DNA of 64,000 bases from Colwellia sp. BRX10-3 (GTDB lineage Bacteria > Pseudomonadota > Gammaproteobacteria > Enterobacterales > Alteromonadaceae): NCBI RefSeq assembly GCF_014077505.1, contig NZ_JACGWA010000003.1:186001-250000 (forward strand). The letters run 5' to 3'. Shown piece after piece: positions 1 to 9,656 of the stretch (position 1 is the first letter of the stretch; each line of letters starts with the position of its first letter). The translations under genes and the position numbers were made by a program. The notes beneath the pieces are model-generated. The model had not been told where the DNA came from and did no database searches. It saw nothing but the letters and a program-made list of their open reading frames with translations.

Positions 1-336
1 AAAATTAAATTAACAGTATTAGCGGCTCAGTTGCTATCAAGTTGTTTTAAACCTTCATCAGGAATCATCAGGGGGTTATCAAAGGGGATATTAAAATTAA
101 TTGAGTTAATATGATGAGCAATGATTTAGTACAGTGTTTTTAAGAAGCGTTTTCTAAAATATGTTCAATGGCATTGTATATAACCATTTTTAGTAACGTT
201 ATCTCTTTACGTTAAGGTAAATATATGAACTTTATAATCAGGTTGTATTGGTGAATAGAGAATAAAATTTTAATCTTAATATAGAGTCATGCTTTGAATA
301 TTTACTAAGTAATGCAAGTAATACAAGTAATGTAGC
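1..336. other. AT-rich non-coding left edge
   Basis: No convincing gene. On the minus strand about 32 codons are open between stops, ending with a TGA at 27-29. The last residues (NIPFDNPLMIPDEGLKQLDSN without its first residue would be a protein-like tail) look more coding-like than chance, so this may be the decayed 3' end of a gene. Otherwise the stretch is AT-rich spacer downstream of the LysR gene, with no clear terminator hairpin. Confidence 0.4.
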
Positions 337-1218
337 TTAATCTACAGGCTCGACCATTGAGCTTAAATAAGTCATAAAAGCTTTACTAGCTTTAGAAACA
401 GAGTGATTTTTTTTCCATGCTAAGCTCAATTTAAATTCAATTTTTGGTTCAAAGGGAATTGATGTCATCTGATGTTCATTTTGTAAAATACGCGATAGAC
501 AAGTCGTGACACCAACGCCATTACGAACCAACGACTTTTGCAGCTCAATAAGATTAGTTTCCATACGAACATCTAAATCTAAGCTATGTTTTTTTGAATA
601 TTGACTAACCACTTCTCGTAAAAAATATCCTTCATGAAATAATACCAGTGGCTGCTGGCAAAATTGTGCAAGTGATATGGTTTGCTCTGCGGCAAGTGGG
701 TGTGAGCTGACCATGCCGGCCACAACTTCCTCATTAATAAGTTCAGTGTAACGCAGTTGTGGGTTTTCTAAATCGCCACGGATTAAGGCTAAATCAAGCT
801 CACCGTTGAGCAACATTTTTTCAAGCGCGGCTGTACCTTGGTCAACTAACTGTATTTTTATTTTTGGATATTTTTGCTTAAATTCAGTTAATACTTTCGG
901 GAAGTAATAAGAGCCCATCATAGCGGAAACGCCAAAACGAATAGTACCTTGCTCTAGGTTTTTTAGATCTTCTAACTCTAACTCAACTTGCTTTACCTGA
1001 CTTAATAGTTGGGTTGCCAGTTTATATAAAACTTCACCTTCAGCGGTTAATAAAGCATTTTTTTCCGCACGGTTAATCAGCTTTAGTCCGACTTCTTGTT
1101 CTAGTTTTTGAATGGCAATAGTCAATGCTGGTTGAGCAATGCCAATTTTATGTGCTGCTCGTGTAAAGTTACCGAGCACAGCTAATTGACAAAAATATTC
1201 AAGACGTTTTAAGTTCAT
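337..1218 (-). CDS. LysR-family transcriptional regulator
   Basis: A 293-residue LysR-type regulator of normal family length. Residues about 1-60 form the N-terminal winged helix-turn-helix (NFTRAAHKIGIAQPALTIAI). Residues about 90-290 form the periplasmic-binding-protein-like effector domain. The ATG at 1218 gives the usual LysR start, MNLKRLEYFCQLA. It is divergent from gcdH with a 130-bp AT-rich gap, the classical layout of a LysR regulator and its target. In Pseudomonas a LysR protein (GcdR) controls glutaryl-CoA dehydrogenase genes, so control of gcdH by glutarate or a related metabolite is a reasonable inference. The effector itself cannot be read from the sequence. Confidence 0.9.
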   Translation of the reverse strand: MNLKRLEYFCQLAVLGNFTRAAHKIGIAQPALTIAIQKLEQEVGLKLINRAEKNALLTAEGEVLYKLATQLLSQVKQVELELEDLKNLEQGTIRFGVSAMMGSYYFPKVLTEFKQKYPKIKIQLVDQGTAALEKMLLNGELDLALIRGDLENPQLRYTELINEEVVAGMVSSHPLAAEQTISLAQFCQQPLVLFHEGYFLREVVSQYSKKHSLDLDVRMETNLIELQKSLVRNGVGVTTCLSRILQNEHQMTSIPFEPKIEFKLSLAWKKNHSVSKASKAFMTYLSSMVEPVD

Positions 1219-1348
1219 ATGTTTAATAGCTATAAGTAAAAGTTATGAAAATTATAATAACTATATATTATATTTATTTATGTTTTAAGGATAGAGTAAG
1301 GCAATAAATTAAACCATTACTGATAAACAGTATAAATAAGGTAACCCC

Positions 1349-2530
1349 ATGAGCAATAAATTAACCGCTTTTAATTGGCAAGATCCGATGTTTCTTGATG
1401 ATCAACTCACCGAAGAAGAGCGTATGATCCGCGATTCTGCTCATGACTATTGCCAAGAGAAACTTCTGCCACGTGTGCTTGAAGCTAATCGACATGAACA
1501 CTTTGATCGTGAAATAATGCGTGAATTAGGTCAGCTAGGTCTGTTGGGCGCTACTTTGCCAGCTAAATACGGCGGCAGTGAAGTCAATTATGTTAGTTAT
1601 GGTTTAATAGCGCGTGAAGTAGAACGTGTAGATAGTGGTTACCGCAGCGCAATGAGTGTGCAATCTTCACTAGTTATGCATCCAATATATGCTTACGGCT
1701 CTGAAGAACAACGTATGAAGTATTTACCTAAACTTGCTTCGGGTGAATGGGTTGGTTGTTTTGGTTTGACTGAGCCTAACTCAGGTAGTGATCCAGCTTC
1801 TATGACAACTCACGCCAATAAAGTTGATGGAGGTTATTGTTTAACCGGTAATAAAATGTGGATCACGAATTCACCCATTGCTGATGTTTTTGTTGTTTGG
1901 GCAAAGCTCGAGGGTAAAATTCGTGGCTTTGTGCTTGAAAAAGGTATGAAAGGTTTATCTGCTCCAAAAATTGAAGGTAAATTTTCTTTACGTGCTTCAA
2001 TAACGGGCGAAATTGTGATGGATAACGTTTTTGTACCTGCTGAAAATATGTTTCCTAAAATTACAGGATTAGCCGGGCCTTTTGGTTGTTTAAATAAAGC
2101 GCGTTATGGTATTGCTTGGGGCTCATTAGGGGCTGCAGAGTTTTGCTTTAATTCAGCTAGAAACTATACTGCGGATCGTGAGCAATTTGGTCGTCCTCTA
2201 TCTGCAAATCAGTTAATTCAAAAGAAACTCGCAGATATGCAAACAGAGATATCGCTTGGTTTACAGGGCTGCTTACAAATGGGACGTTTAATGGATGCGG
2301 GTCAATGTCCAGTTGAATTAATTTCATTAATGAAACGTAATAATTGTGGTAAGTCTCTTGATATTGCACGCGTTGCTCGTGATATGCACGGTGGCAATGG
2401 TATTAGTGATGAATATGGCGTAATTCGTCATATGATGAATCTTGAAGCGGTTAATACTTACGAAGGTACACATGATGTTCATGCCCTAATATTAGGTCGT
2501 GCTATCACAGGTCATCAGGCTTTTTGTTAA
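1349..2530 (+). CDS. gcdH: glutaryl-CoA dehydrogenase
   Basis: A 393-residue FAD-dependent acyl-CoA dehydrogenase that oxidatively decarboxylates glutaryl-CoA to crotonyl-CoA at the end of lysine and glutarate breakdown in the cytoplasm. The sequence shows the acyl-CoA dehydrogenase flavin motifs [14 protein letters not shown] and KMWITNSP, and the C-terminal block [20 protein letters not shown]. In that block Glu372 is the expected catalytic base, as in mammalian GCDH. The N-terminal [18 protein letters not shown] is typical of the glutaryl subgroup. The start ATG is preceded by AAGGTAA. It is divergent from a LysR gene and followed after a terminator-like hairpin by an aldehyde dehydrogenase. 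Electrons would pass to electron-transfer flavoprotein, which is not in this window. Confidence 0.93.
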   Translation: MSNKLTAFNWQDPMFLDDQLTEEERMIRDSAHDYCQEKLLPRVLEANRHEHFDREIMRELGQLGLLGATLPAKYGGSEVNYVSYGLIAREVERVDSGYRSAMSVQSSLVMHPIYAYGSEEQRMKYLPKLASGEWVGCFGLTEPNSGSDPASMTTHANKVDGGYCLTGNKMWITNSPIADVFVVWAKLEGKIRGFVLEKGMKGLSAPKIEGKFSLRASITGEIVMDNVFVPAENMFPKITGLAGPFGCLNKARYGIAWGSLGAAEFCFNSARNYTADREQFGRPLSANQLIQKKLADMQTEISLGLQGCLQMGRLMDAGQCPVELISLMKRNNCGKSLDIARVARDMHGGNGISDEYGVIRHMMNLEAVNTYEGTHDVHALILGRAITGHQAFC

Positions 2531-2656
2531 TTACTCGCGCATTAGACTACATTAGCACTGTTGTTTTAAAGAGCCGATTCAAACGGCATATTTAAGTGGT
2601 ATATAAGGGCCTCACTTCAAAATACCAGCTAGATAACAACGGCTACAGGATAATTT

Positions 2657-2688
2657 AAGGGCATGGCAATGTAAGTTGGCATGCCCTT
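2657..2688 (+). terminator. Hairpin downstream of gcdH
   Basis: Perfect 9-bp arms AAGGGCATG (2657-2665) and CATGCCCTT (2680-2688) lie about 125 bp after the gcdH stop. Pairing can extend inwards with one mismatch. Only a weak T-rich tail follows, so it may act as a terminator or an mRNA-end stabiliser. It suggests the next gene has its own promoter. Confidence 0.55.
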
Positions 2689-2812
2689 GTCAATTTCATG
2701 ACTATCACTTCATGACAATTAAGACTGACCAATAAGTATGTTACCGCTGTTGATAACACCTATTTACAAGTATGACTATAAATAGGTATACACAATTAAT
2801 TTGGAGATTTAC

Positions 2813-4231
2813 ATGAAAGACTACCGTCAATTTTATATTAATGGTCAATGGGTTAATCCATTAGTTAAACAAGACTTTGCTGTGTTTAATCCGGCAACAG
2901 AACAAGAAATCGCAACCATTTCTTTAGGCTCAAGCCAAGATGTTGATTTAGCAGTAGCAGCAGCGAAAAATGCCTTTGCTACTTTTGGTTACACTAGCGT
3001 AGAAGAGCGTATTTCGTTATTAGAATCCTTATTAAAACAATATATGGATAACTATGATGCCATGGCTCATGCTATTTCATTAGAGATGGGCGCGCCTATT
3101 GATTTCTCTACTAAGGCACAAGCATATGCGGGTAAGGGCCATATTGAATCTGCATTAGCAACACTAAAAACATTTGAATTTTCACGTACTTTAGGCAATG
3201 CAAAAATTGTAAAAGAGCCTATTGGGGTTTGTGGTTTTATCACACCTTGGAATTGGCCAATTAACCAAATCGCTTGCAAAGTAGCTCCTGCACTTGCAAC
3301 CGGTTGTTCAATGATTCTCAAGCCGAGTGAAATTGCCCCTTTATCAGCAAAATTATTTTCACAAATGATACATGATGCAGGTTACCCTGCTGGTGTATAT
3401 AACATGGTTAATGGCGATGGCATGGGTGTTGGTTCAGCCATATCGGCGCATAAAGATATTGATATGGTGTCATTTACCGGCTCAACACGTGCGGGTATTG
3501 CCATTGCAAAATCTGCAGCGAATACCGTTAAACGTGTTGTACAGGAGTTGGGTGGTAAATCACCTAACATCATTTTAGATGATGCCAATATCGATGAATC
3601 GGTAAAAAAAGGAGTATTTCATTGCATGAGCAATACGGGTCAGTCTTGTAACGCACCTACACGTATGTTGATACCTGCAAATAAATATGAACAAGCTGTA
3701 ATCGCAGCAAAAGCAACCGCAGCGAAAGTAAAGGTGGGCAATCCGGCCGAGCAGGGTAATCATATCGGCCCACTAGTGAGTGCTGCCCATTTTGAAAAAG
3801 TACAAGCAATGATACAAGCGGGTATTGATGAAGGAGCAACATTGCTTGCTGGCGGAGTGGGTAAGCCTGAAGGTTTTGAAACAGGTTACTTTGTTAAACC
3901 TACTATTTTCAGCAATGTAACTAATGACATGAGTATTGCTCAAGAAGAAATTTTTGGTCCTGTTTTAGTGATGATTCCGTATAAAGATGAAGATGAGGTT
4001 ATTTCTATTGCTAATGATACTCCTTATGGCTTAGCTGCATTTATTCAATCAGAAAGTCCTGAGCGGGCAGAAAAAGTAGCCAGAAAAATACGCGCAGGTA
4101 TGATCTGTATCAACGGTGCGGCTCATCGTCATAGTTCTCCTTTTGGTGGTTTTAAACAATCAGGTAATGGCCGGGAGTGGGGAGAGTTTGGTTTTGAAGA
4201 TTTTCTGGAAATTAAATCAATCAGTAGCTAA
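2813..4231 (+). CDS. NAD(P)-dependent aldehyde dehydrogenase
   Basis: A 472-residue ALDH-superfamily enzyme oxidising an aldehyde to an acid. It has the NAD-binding and substrate motifs GFITPWNWPINQIACKVAPA, VSFTGSTRAGIAIAKSA, the general-base Glu in VQELGGKSPN and the nucleophile Cys in NTGQSCNAPTRM. The C-terminal oligomerisation segment includes PFGGFKQSGNGREWG. I place the start at ATG 2813, with GGAG at 2803-2806. An in-frame TTG at 2801 would add four residues but would put the ribosome-binding site inside the gene. Its position after gcdH suggests a role with lysine/glutarate semialdehydes or another acid pathway. The substrate cannot be assigned from sequence alone. Confidence 0.88.
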   Translation: MKDYRQFYINGQWVNPLVKQDFAVFNPATEQEIATISLGSSQDVDLAVAAAKNAFATFGYTSVEERISLLESLLKQYMDNYDAMAHAISLEMGAPIDFSTKAQAYAGKGHIESALATLKTFEFSRTLGNAKIVKEPIGVCGFITPWNWPINQIACKVAPALATGCSMILKPSEIAPLSAKLFSQMIHDAGYPAGVYNMVNGDGMGVGSAISAHKDIDMVSFTGSTRAGIAIAKSAANTVKRVVQELGGKSPNIILDDANIDESVKKGVFHCMSNTGQSCNAPTRMLIPANKYEQAVIAAKATAAKVKVGNPAEQGNHIGPLVSAAHFEKVQAMIQAGIDEGATLLAGGVGKPEGFETGYFVKPTIFSNVTNDMSIAQEEIFGPVLVMIPYKDEDEVISIANDTPYGLAAFIQSESPERAEKVARKIRAGMICINGAAHRHSSPFGGFKQSGNGREWGEFGFEDFLEIKSISS

Positions 4232-4262
4232 TTAAATTAACTTAACTTAATTTAACTTCAAC

Positions 4263-4353
4263 ATCCCAATGAGCAAATAAATCACAGAATATAATGCTTA
4301 TTGGGATATTAAGTTGAACAGTTTTTTTATGTTTTTATATCAAAACTGTTCAA
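4263..4353 (+). terminator. Two hairpins with T tract after the aldehyde dehydrogenase gene
   Basis: The first inverted repeat pairs 4263-4275 (ATCCCAATGAGCA) with 4295-4307 (TGCTTATTGGGAT), 13 bp with one G-T wobble. A T7 tract follows at 4322-4328. A second repeat pairs 4314-4325 (TTGAACAGTTTT) with 4342-4353 (AAAACTGTTCAA), perfectly over 12 bp. Together they look like a terminator region for the aldehyde dehydrogenase gene. The remaining sequence to 4534 shows nothing else. Confidence 0.6.
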
Positions 4354-4534
4354 TTTAACTAAGTAGCAAATGAAACTTAATCGTAAATTAACATTATCCA
4401 ACAATTTCTGTTCAGCCAATATTTCTCTGACTCAGCAAATATAATTGACCCATTAAATAATAGTAATCAAAGCAAGAAAGCTCGGCAGCGAACTTTCATG
4501 CTTATTTTCTGTATTTAACCGCCACCAGATAAAC

Positions 4535-5887
4535 CTACTGGCTTTTATGCCAACCCATACCAACAGAGTAACGGTGATCAAACCCCTGCCAAGGTTTAGG
4601 TGTTTTGCCATCAATGGCGACTTGATTAGAATTAGGCGATAAATCAAGGTATGTGCATTTATCTAATTGTTTATTTAAGTGGCAGTCCATCATAGCGAGC
4701 GTGAAGTGTTTATTGTTATTATTTAACACTGTGCTATCCCAAGCTGGTTCATAATAATGGCCTATGTCTAATTCACTTTTTTTGGCGACGCTCGGCGCAG
4801 GATGTGGGGCAATATTATGTCGAGCATTTTGATAGGTCAGCAAATATTTATCTTTGCTACCCGTTTGTTCATAAAGTGATTTAATACCGTCGTAACCCGA
4901 AATATCATCTAAATCACCAGCTATATAAAGTATAGGTGTGTTAATTTTTGATAATGCTTCTTGGTTAAATAACTTGTGTTGTCCACCCCATGGGGCCATA
5001 GCAATAACCGCTTGCCATCTTGTGTCTACTTTACTATTTTCATATTGACCACCCGCACAGCTGTTAAGTAATGCCATTGCTTTTTGTATTTGCTTGGGAT
5101 CTTTTAACCCGGTATAAGTTGATGCACTTGTACTAGTGAAGTTATAACAACCGCCAACCGTGTTAATAGCGCCATAGCCGCCCATTGAATAGCCTATAAG
5201 GCCTGCCTTCGTATTATCGATAGCCGTTGAGGCAAAGTTTGGTGTTGAGGTGAGGTAGTTGAGGGTAAATTGTTGGTCGCGTGAGCGGTTGATTAAGGTA
5301 CTGAAAAAACCCGAGAAAGGGCTGTTTATCATGTCTATTTCGGCGTTAGTTGAGTCGGTATGATCGATAGCAGCAACAATATAGCCATGTGAGGCTAAAT
5401 GTTCTGCTAAATAATACATTAAGGTTCTGTAGCCAGTATAACCATGTGAAATTATCACCAGCGGAAACTTATCTGTCTTGGAGGTAGGCAACACAGGCGA
5501 GTCACGAAATGCATCCGCTTGAATCGAAAATTTTATACCGCTTCGTGTAACGTTTTCATAACTGGTTTTAACACTATTAGCATCTACGGCACTAGGGTAC
5601 CAAACTTCCAAGGTTAATTTTCTGTCTTTATTTGATTGTGTTGCAGGATCAAATTGCTCAGGGTTAATAATATTTATTGTTCTGACACCCACACTAAACT
5701 GACCTTTGTCAGCAAGTTCAGGAACGACATCGCTAGGCAGTTGGCTTTGCAATTGCTCTGGTTTAGTTGCAGGGGGGTTGTCTGGTAATGTCGGGAGATT
5801 TGATGCCTTTACCGTAGCGTTAAACTGAAAGTAACAACACAATAAAGTGCCAATTATTAGTGATTTATTTTTTATAATTTGCATCAT
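4535..5887 (-). CDS. Secreted alpha/beta hydrolase (dienelactone hydrolase / PAF-acetylhydrolase-like)
   Basis: A 450-residue predicted exported serine hydrolase. The N-terminus has a basic start, a hydrophobic core and a likely signal-peptidase site near VKA-S at residues 26-29. The alpha/beta-hydrolase core shows VIISHGYTGYRTLMYYLAEH, the nucleophile elbow GYSMGG (Ser234), an acid candidate in AGDLDD (residues 324-328) and the His in NARHN (His357). The family is similar to COG4188 predicted dienelactone hydrolases and platelet-activating-factor acetylhydrolases, acting on esters in the periplasm or outside. The substrate is unknown. It is a single gene on the minus strand between the aldehyde dehydrogenase and glpD. 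Confidence 0.8.
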   Translation of the reverse strand: MMQIIKNKSLIIGTLLCCYFQFNATVKASNLPTLPDNPPATKPEQLQSQLPSDVVPELADKGQFSVGVRTINIINPEQFDPATQSNKDRKLTLEVWYPSAVDANSVKTSYENVTRSGIKFSIQADAFRDSPVLPTSKTDKFPLVIISHGYTGYRTLMYYLAEHLASHGYIVAAIDHTDSTNAEIDMINSPFSGFFSTLINRSRDQQFTLNYLTSTPNFASTAIDNTKAGLIGYSMGGYGAINTVGGCYNFTSTSASTYTGLKDPKQIQKAMALLNSCAGGQYENSKVDTRWQAVIAMAPWGGQHKLFNQEALSKINTPILYIAGDLDDISGYDGIKSLYEQTGSKDKYLLTYQNARHNIAPHPAPSVAKKSELDIGHYYEPAWDSTVLNNNNKHFTLAMMDCHLNKQLDKCTYLDLSPNSNQVAIDGKTPKPWQGFDHRYSVGMGWHKSQ

Positions 5888-6244
5888 ACTTCCATTGATT
5901 TTTATTATATTTTATTGAATGTTAAGTTATGTTACTTAGGTGTGGATTTTTCAATATAGCCTAATGATAGATATACACTATTCATCCATACCTTTAAGTC
6001 CCCATTGGCTTCTTATAGTATCCATTAATGTCATCATAGCAGTGGTTTTATCAAGCGGTAAATATTACTTTGTATTTTGGTCTTCGCGTAATCGATGCAC
6101 AGAGTGAAGTCTTCACAAATACTAAAGTTTGCTTTAACGCTGTTAGATCTCAAATAATAATTTTTGCTTTAAATGTTCAATAACGGGCAGCAAATGGGTT
6201 TATCAACACTCCACATAAAGCTGTTCAAGTAACTTTTTATTTTG
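5888..6244. other. Intergenic region, nothing recognised
   Basis: 357 bp between the hydrolase start and the glpD stop, both genes on the minus strand. It must hold the hydrolase promoter and the 3' end of the glpD transcript. I see no long ORF, strong T-tailed hairpin or repeat. Confidence 0.4.
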
Positions 6245-7756
6245 CTATGATTTACGAGCTAAAACCGTAGAGTGCTCATCAAGATATTGCTGTAGCTTAT
6301 CTACTTGCTGAGCTGATAAATAAAGACCTCTTTTGGTTCTTCGCCAAATGATATCTTCTACCGTCAGCGCCCATTCTTTTTCAATTAAATAATTAACTTC
6401 TTGTTGGTATAAATCAGCGCCAAAGTTAATCCCCATATCCTCTAGGCAAGTGATCGTGTTTAATAATTCAAAAACGTCTGTTCCATAACTGCGGACCAAC
6501 CTAGTGCGCAGGAGCGAAGGTAACCAGGGAAATTCTTTTTTAACTTTCTCAGTAAATAAGTTTATATTTTCGAAATTACCACCTGGCAAGGGTCTGTCGG
6601 CTGTCCACTTTGGGCCCATACTGTTGAAATATGGCGCTAGTTTATTTACAGCTGCTTCCGCGAGTTTTCGGTAAGTTGTTATTTTACCGCCAAAAACTGA
6701 CATGACAGGTGCTTTATTATTTACATCTTCTATTTCTAACTTGTAATCACGGGTTACGGCTTGAGCATTTACTGACTCGTCATCTAATAAAGACCTAACG
6801 CCTGAAAATGTCGTTACAATATCCTTACGTGATATTTTTTTCTTAAAATAGGTATTGGTGATGTTTATTAGATAGTCAATTTCTTCATTTGATATTTCAA
6901 CAGCAGAGGGATCACCATTATATTCAACATCTGTGGTGCCGATTAATGAAAAGCTATCTTCAAAAGGAGATACAAAGACAATGCGCTGATCAACATTTTG
7001 TAGAATATAAGCTTGTGGTTGATCATGGATGCGCGGTACTACGATATGGCTGCCTTTAACTAACCTAATGTTTTGAGGCGATTTGTGGGGTAAAACACTT
7101 GAAAACAACTTTGCAACCCAAGGTCCAGCAGCGTTAACAATACTACGTGAACGAATAACACTAATTTTACCGTGCAAACTATCTTTTAAGGTAATCGTCC
7201 AAATATTATCTTCGCGTATCGCTTTTATACACTGAGTTTGTGTTTTGATACTTGCACCGTAATCTTGCGCGGCAAGGGCATTTAATATGACTAACCTTGC
7301 ATCGTCTACCCAAGCATCTGAGTATTCAAAACCTTTAGTTATTGTACTAACTAAGGGACTATCGGGTGAAAATACAATGCCTTTTGAAGCAGGTAAAGTG
7401 ACGCGCTTTGCTAAGTTGTTGTAGAGAAACAAGCCAATATGGATCAGCCAAGCAGGTCTTAAATGAGGTTGATGAGGCAAGCAAAAAGTTAAGGGTTTAA
7501 TAATATGCGGTGCATTTTTTAGTAAAATTTCGCGTTCAGCAAGCGCTTTTCTGACAAGTTTAAACTCATAATGTTCTAAATACCGTAAACCACCATGAAT
7601 AAGTTTACTACTGTTAGAAGAAGTAGCCGAAGCAAGATCATTTTGTTCACACAGGGCCACCTTTAGCCCTCTACCAGCAGCATCTGCGGCGATACCTGTG
7701 CCATTAATACCACCGCCAATAACAACAAGGTCAAATATTTCATGTACTTCATTCAT
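6245..7756 (-). CDS. glpD: Aerobic glycerol-3-phosphate dehydrogenase
   Basis: A 503-residue membrane-associated flavoenzyme oxidising glycerol-3-phosphate to dihydroxyacetone phosphate and feeding electrons to quinone. The N-terminal FAD Rossmann motif is LVVIGGGINGTGIAADAAGR. It is followed by the GlpD signatures LASATSSNSSKLIHGGLRYLE and SIVNAAGPWVAKL. Later come GTTDVEYNGDP, FSGVRSLL and SVFGGKITTYRKLAE, and a C-terminal domain characteristic of GlpD. Length matches E. coli GlpD. It is divergent from glpK across 246 bp, so glycerol-3-phosphate made by GlpK is oxidised by GlpD. No glpF or glpR gene is visible nearby. Confidence 0.95.
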   Translation of the reverse strand: MNEVHEIFDLVVIGGGINGTGIAADAAGRGLKVALCEQNDLASATSSNSSKLIHGGLRYLEHYEFKLVRKALAEREILLKNAPHIIKPLTFCLPHQPHLRPAWLIHIGLFLYNNLAKRVTLPASKGIVFSPDSPLVSTITKGFEYSDAWVDDARLVILNALAAQDYGASIKTQTQCIKAIREDNIWTITLKDSLHGKISVIRSRSIVNAAGPWVAKLFSSVLPHKSPQNIRLVKGSHIVVPRIHDQPQAYILQNVDQRIVFVSPFEDSFSLIGTTDVEYNGDPSAVEISNEEIDYLINITNTYFKKKISRKDIVTTFSGVRSLLDDESVNAQAVTRDYKLEIEDVNNKAPVMSVFGGKITTYRKLAEAAVNKLAPYFNSMGPKWTADRPLPGGNFENINLFTEKVKKEFPWLPSLLRTRLVRSYGTDVFELLNTITCLEDMGINFGADLYQQEVNYLIEKEWALTVEDIIWRRTKRGLYLSAQQVDKLQQYLDEHSTVLARKS

Positions 7757-7912
7757 ATAACGTACCTGATTATTTAATATGATAAATATGGCGTTCCATC
7801 AGCAATGACCATACTCGCATTTAGGTTATTAAGGCTAACATTCTTGCGTAGTTTTAAACTAATATAAATTGTTTATTTACTCGCTTTCACTCATTTATTG
7901 TTTTAATTATCG

Positions 7913-7950
7913 GCTTTTAAAAGCTATTGTTGTTGAAAGCCTTTAAGGCT
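7913..7950. promoter_or_regulatory. Palindromes in the glpD-glpK divergent promoter region
   Basis: The glpD-glpK gap contains a perfect 12-bp palindrome GCTTTTAAAAGC (7913-7924). Next to it is AGCCT-TTA-AGGCT (7938-7950). They lie 50-90 bp upstream of the glpK start and could be operator sites for a glycerol regulator. They do not clearly match the E. coli GlpR consensus, so this is a candidate only. Confidence 0.3.
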
Positions 7951-8002
7951 ATCGGCATTATCGAATAATACCAATTGATTAAGTAATAAGGATGGAGCCA
8001 TT

Positions 8003-9478
8003 TTGAAGTACTTATTAGCCATAGATCAAGGCACAACAAGCTCAAGGGCTATACTTTTTACTAAGCTTGGGAAAATACATGCGTCTGCACAAGAAGAGTT
8101 TAAACAATATTTTCCTCAAGATGGTTGGGTTGAACATAATCCTAGTGACATATGGCAAACAGTTTTGCGTACCTGTCGTAAAGTGCTTGCTGATAATAAT
8201 GTCCCTGCAACAGAAATAATTGCCATAGGTATCACCAACCAAAGGGAAACTACTTTGGTTTGGGATCGGAAAACGGGCGAACCTTTATATAATGCGATTG
8301 TTTGGCAAGACAGACGAACATCGGATTATTGTCGAGAAATATCCAGCCCGCAAATAGAAGAGCTTATCAATAATAAAACTGGCTTGTTACTCGATCCGTA
8401 TTTTTCAGCCACTAAAATTCGATGGATACTTGATAATGTCGACGGAGCACAAGAAAAAGCCAAAAATGGAGAACTCGCTTTTGGCACAGTTGATAGCTTT
8501 TTGTTATGGCACCTTACAAGCGGAAAAGTACATAGAACAGACGCAACCAATGCCTCTCGCACCATGATTTTCAACATTCATGAGCAAGTATGGGATCAAG
8601 AATTACTCGAGTTATTCAATATTCCAGCCGCTATGTTACCTGAAGTGATGGACTCATCAGATGATTTTGGCCATGTTGATAGTGCATTATTTGGCAGCGA
8701 AATTGCCGTACTAGGTATGGCAGGAGATCAACAAGCGGCTTTATTTGGCCAAGCATGTTTTGATGAAGGCATGGCGAAAAGTACTTATGGTACAGGCTGT
8801 TTCTTAATGTTAAACACAGGTAGTAGGGCACTCAAGTCTAAAAATAAACTATTAACGACTGTAGCCTATCGATTAAATGGTAAACCAACTTATGCTATTG
8901 AAGGCAGTATTTTCATGGCCGGGGCGACCATTCAATGGATCCGAGACGGCTTAAAGTTAATAGGCTCTGCATGTGAAACTGAATCCATTGCTGAAAAAAT
9001 GCCTCTGGATCATGGCGTTTTTCTTGTACCAGCGTTTACAGGCTTAGGGGCTCCTTATTGGGATCCAAATGCGAGAGGTGCCATATTAGGCCTAACACGA
9101 GATTCGGGAATTAATGAAATTGTTACTGCCGGCCTGCAATCTGTTTGCTATCAAACCAAAGACTTACAAAAAGCCATGGAAAGTGATGGCCTAAGACCCA
9201 GTTTAATTCGTGTTGATGGTGGTATGGTCGCTAACAACTGGTTACTTAGTTTCTTAGCTAATATTTTAGGGGCTACGATAGATAGACCTGAAATTATCGA
9301 AACCACTGCATTAGGTGCTGCATATTTAGCAGGACTTAAAGCCGGTGTTTTTAGCTCAACTGATGAGCTGGCTAAAATGTGGCATTGTGAAAAACGCTTT
9401 ACCCCAACAATTGATAATGAACAGCGGAATGATTTGTACGGAAAATGGCTAACAGCTGTTCAAAGAGTGAAAAGTTAA
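8003..9478 (+). CDS. glpK: Glycerol kinase
   Basis: A 491-residue FGGY-family kinase that phosphorylates glycerol with ATP to sn-glycerol-3-phosphate. Visible signatures are the phosphate-1 loop [15 protein letters not shown], the glycerol-contact block [21 protein letters not shown], the central [13 protein letters not shown] and the FGGY region [16 protein letters not shown]. The start is a TTG at 8003 supported by AAGGATGGAG at 7988-7997. An in-frame stop (7976-7978) excludes a longer N-terminus, and the family motif begins at residue 5. It is divergent from glpD. A bidirectional terminator follows. Confidence 0.95.
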   Translation: MKYLLAIDQGTTSSRAILFTKLGKIHASAQEEFKQYFPQDGWVEHNPSDIWQTVLRTCRKVLADNNVPATEIIAIGITNQRETTLVWDRKTGEPLYNAIVWQDRRTSDYCREISSPQIEELINNKTGLLLDPYFSATKIRWILDNVDGAQEKAKNGELAFGTVDSFLLWHLTSGKVHRTDATNASRTMIFNIHEQVWDQELLELFNIPAAMLPEVMDSSDDFGHVDSALFGSEIAVLGMAGDQQAALFGQACFDEGMAKSTYGTGCFLMLNTGSRALKSKNKLLTTVAYRLNGKPTYAIEGSIFMAGATIQWIRDGLKLIGSACETESIAEKMPLDHGVFLVPAFTGLGAPYWDPNARGAILGLTRDSGINEIVTAGLQSVCYQTKDLQKAMESDGLRPSLIRVDGGMVANNWLLSFLANILGATIDRPEIIETTALGAAYLAGLKAGVFSSTDELAKMWHCEKRFTPTIDNEQRNDLYGKWLTAVQRVKS

Positions 9479-9524
9479 TTAGACGTGGGTTAAGTCGCTT
9501 ATTAGGCGACTAACAACAATGTAA

Positions 9525-9552
9525 AAAAATGCCAATTTTGAATGGCATTTTT
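9525..9552. terminator. Bidirectional rho-independent terminator between glpK and malQ
   Basis: Stem AAAAATGCCA (9525-9534) pairs with TGGCATTTTT (9543-9552) around an 8-nt loop, flanked by A and T runs so that both strands end in a T tract. It can end glpK on the plus strand and malQ on the minus strand. A smaller hairpin, AGTCGC/GCGACT, lies at 9493-9511. Confidence 0.8.
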
Positions 9553-9656
9553 CATGATGGCAGATTAATTTTTTATTTTAGTCCCTATTTATTTTCGACC
9601 CTAATAAGTGATCCCCACTATTTATAATAATAAATAAATTCAATCAGTTACTTGAT

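Noticed and set aside
2801-2812. TTG start for the aldehyde dehydrogenase
   Set aside because: The GGAG ribosome-binding site at 2803-2806 would be inside the gene. ATG 2813 is better.
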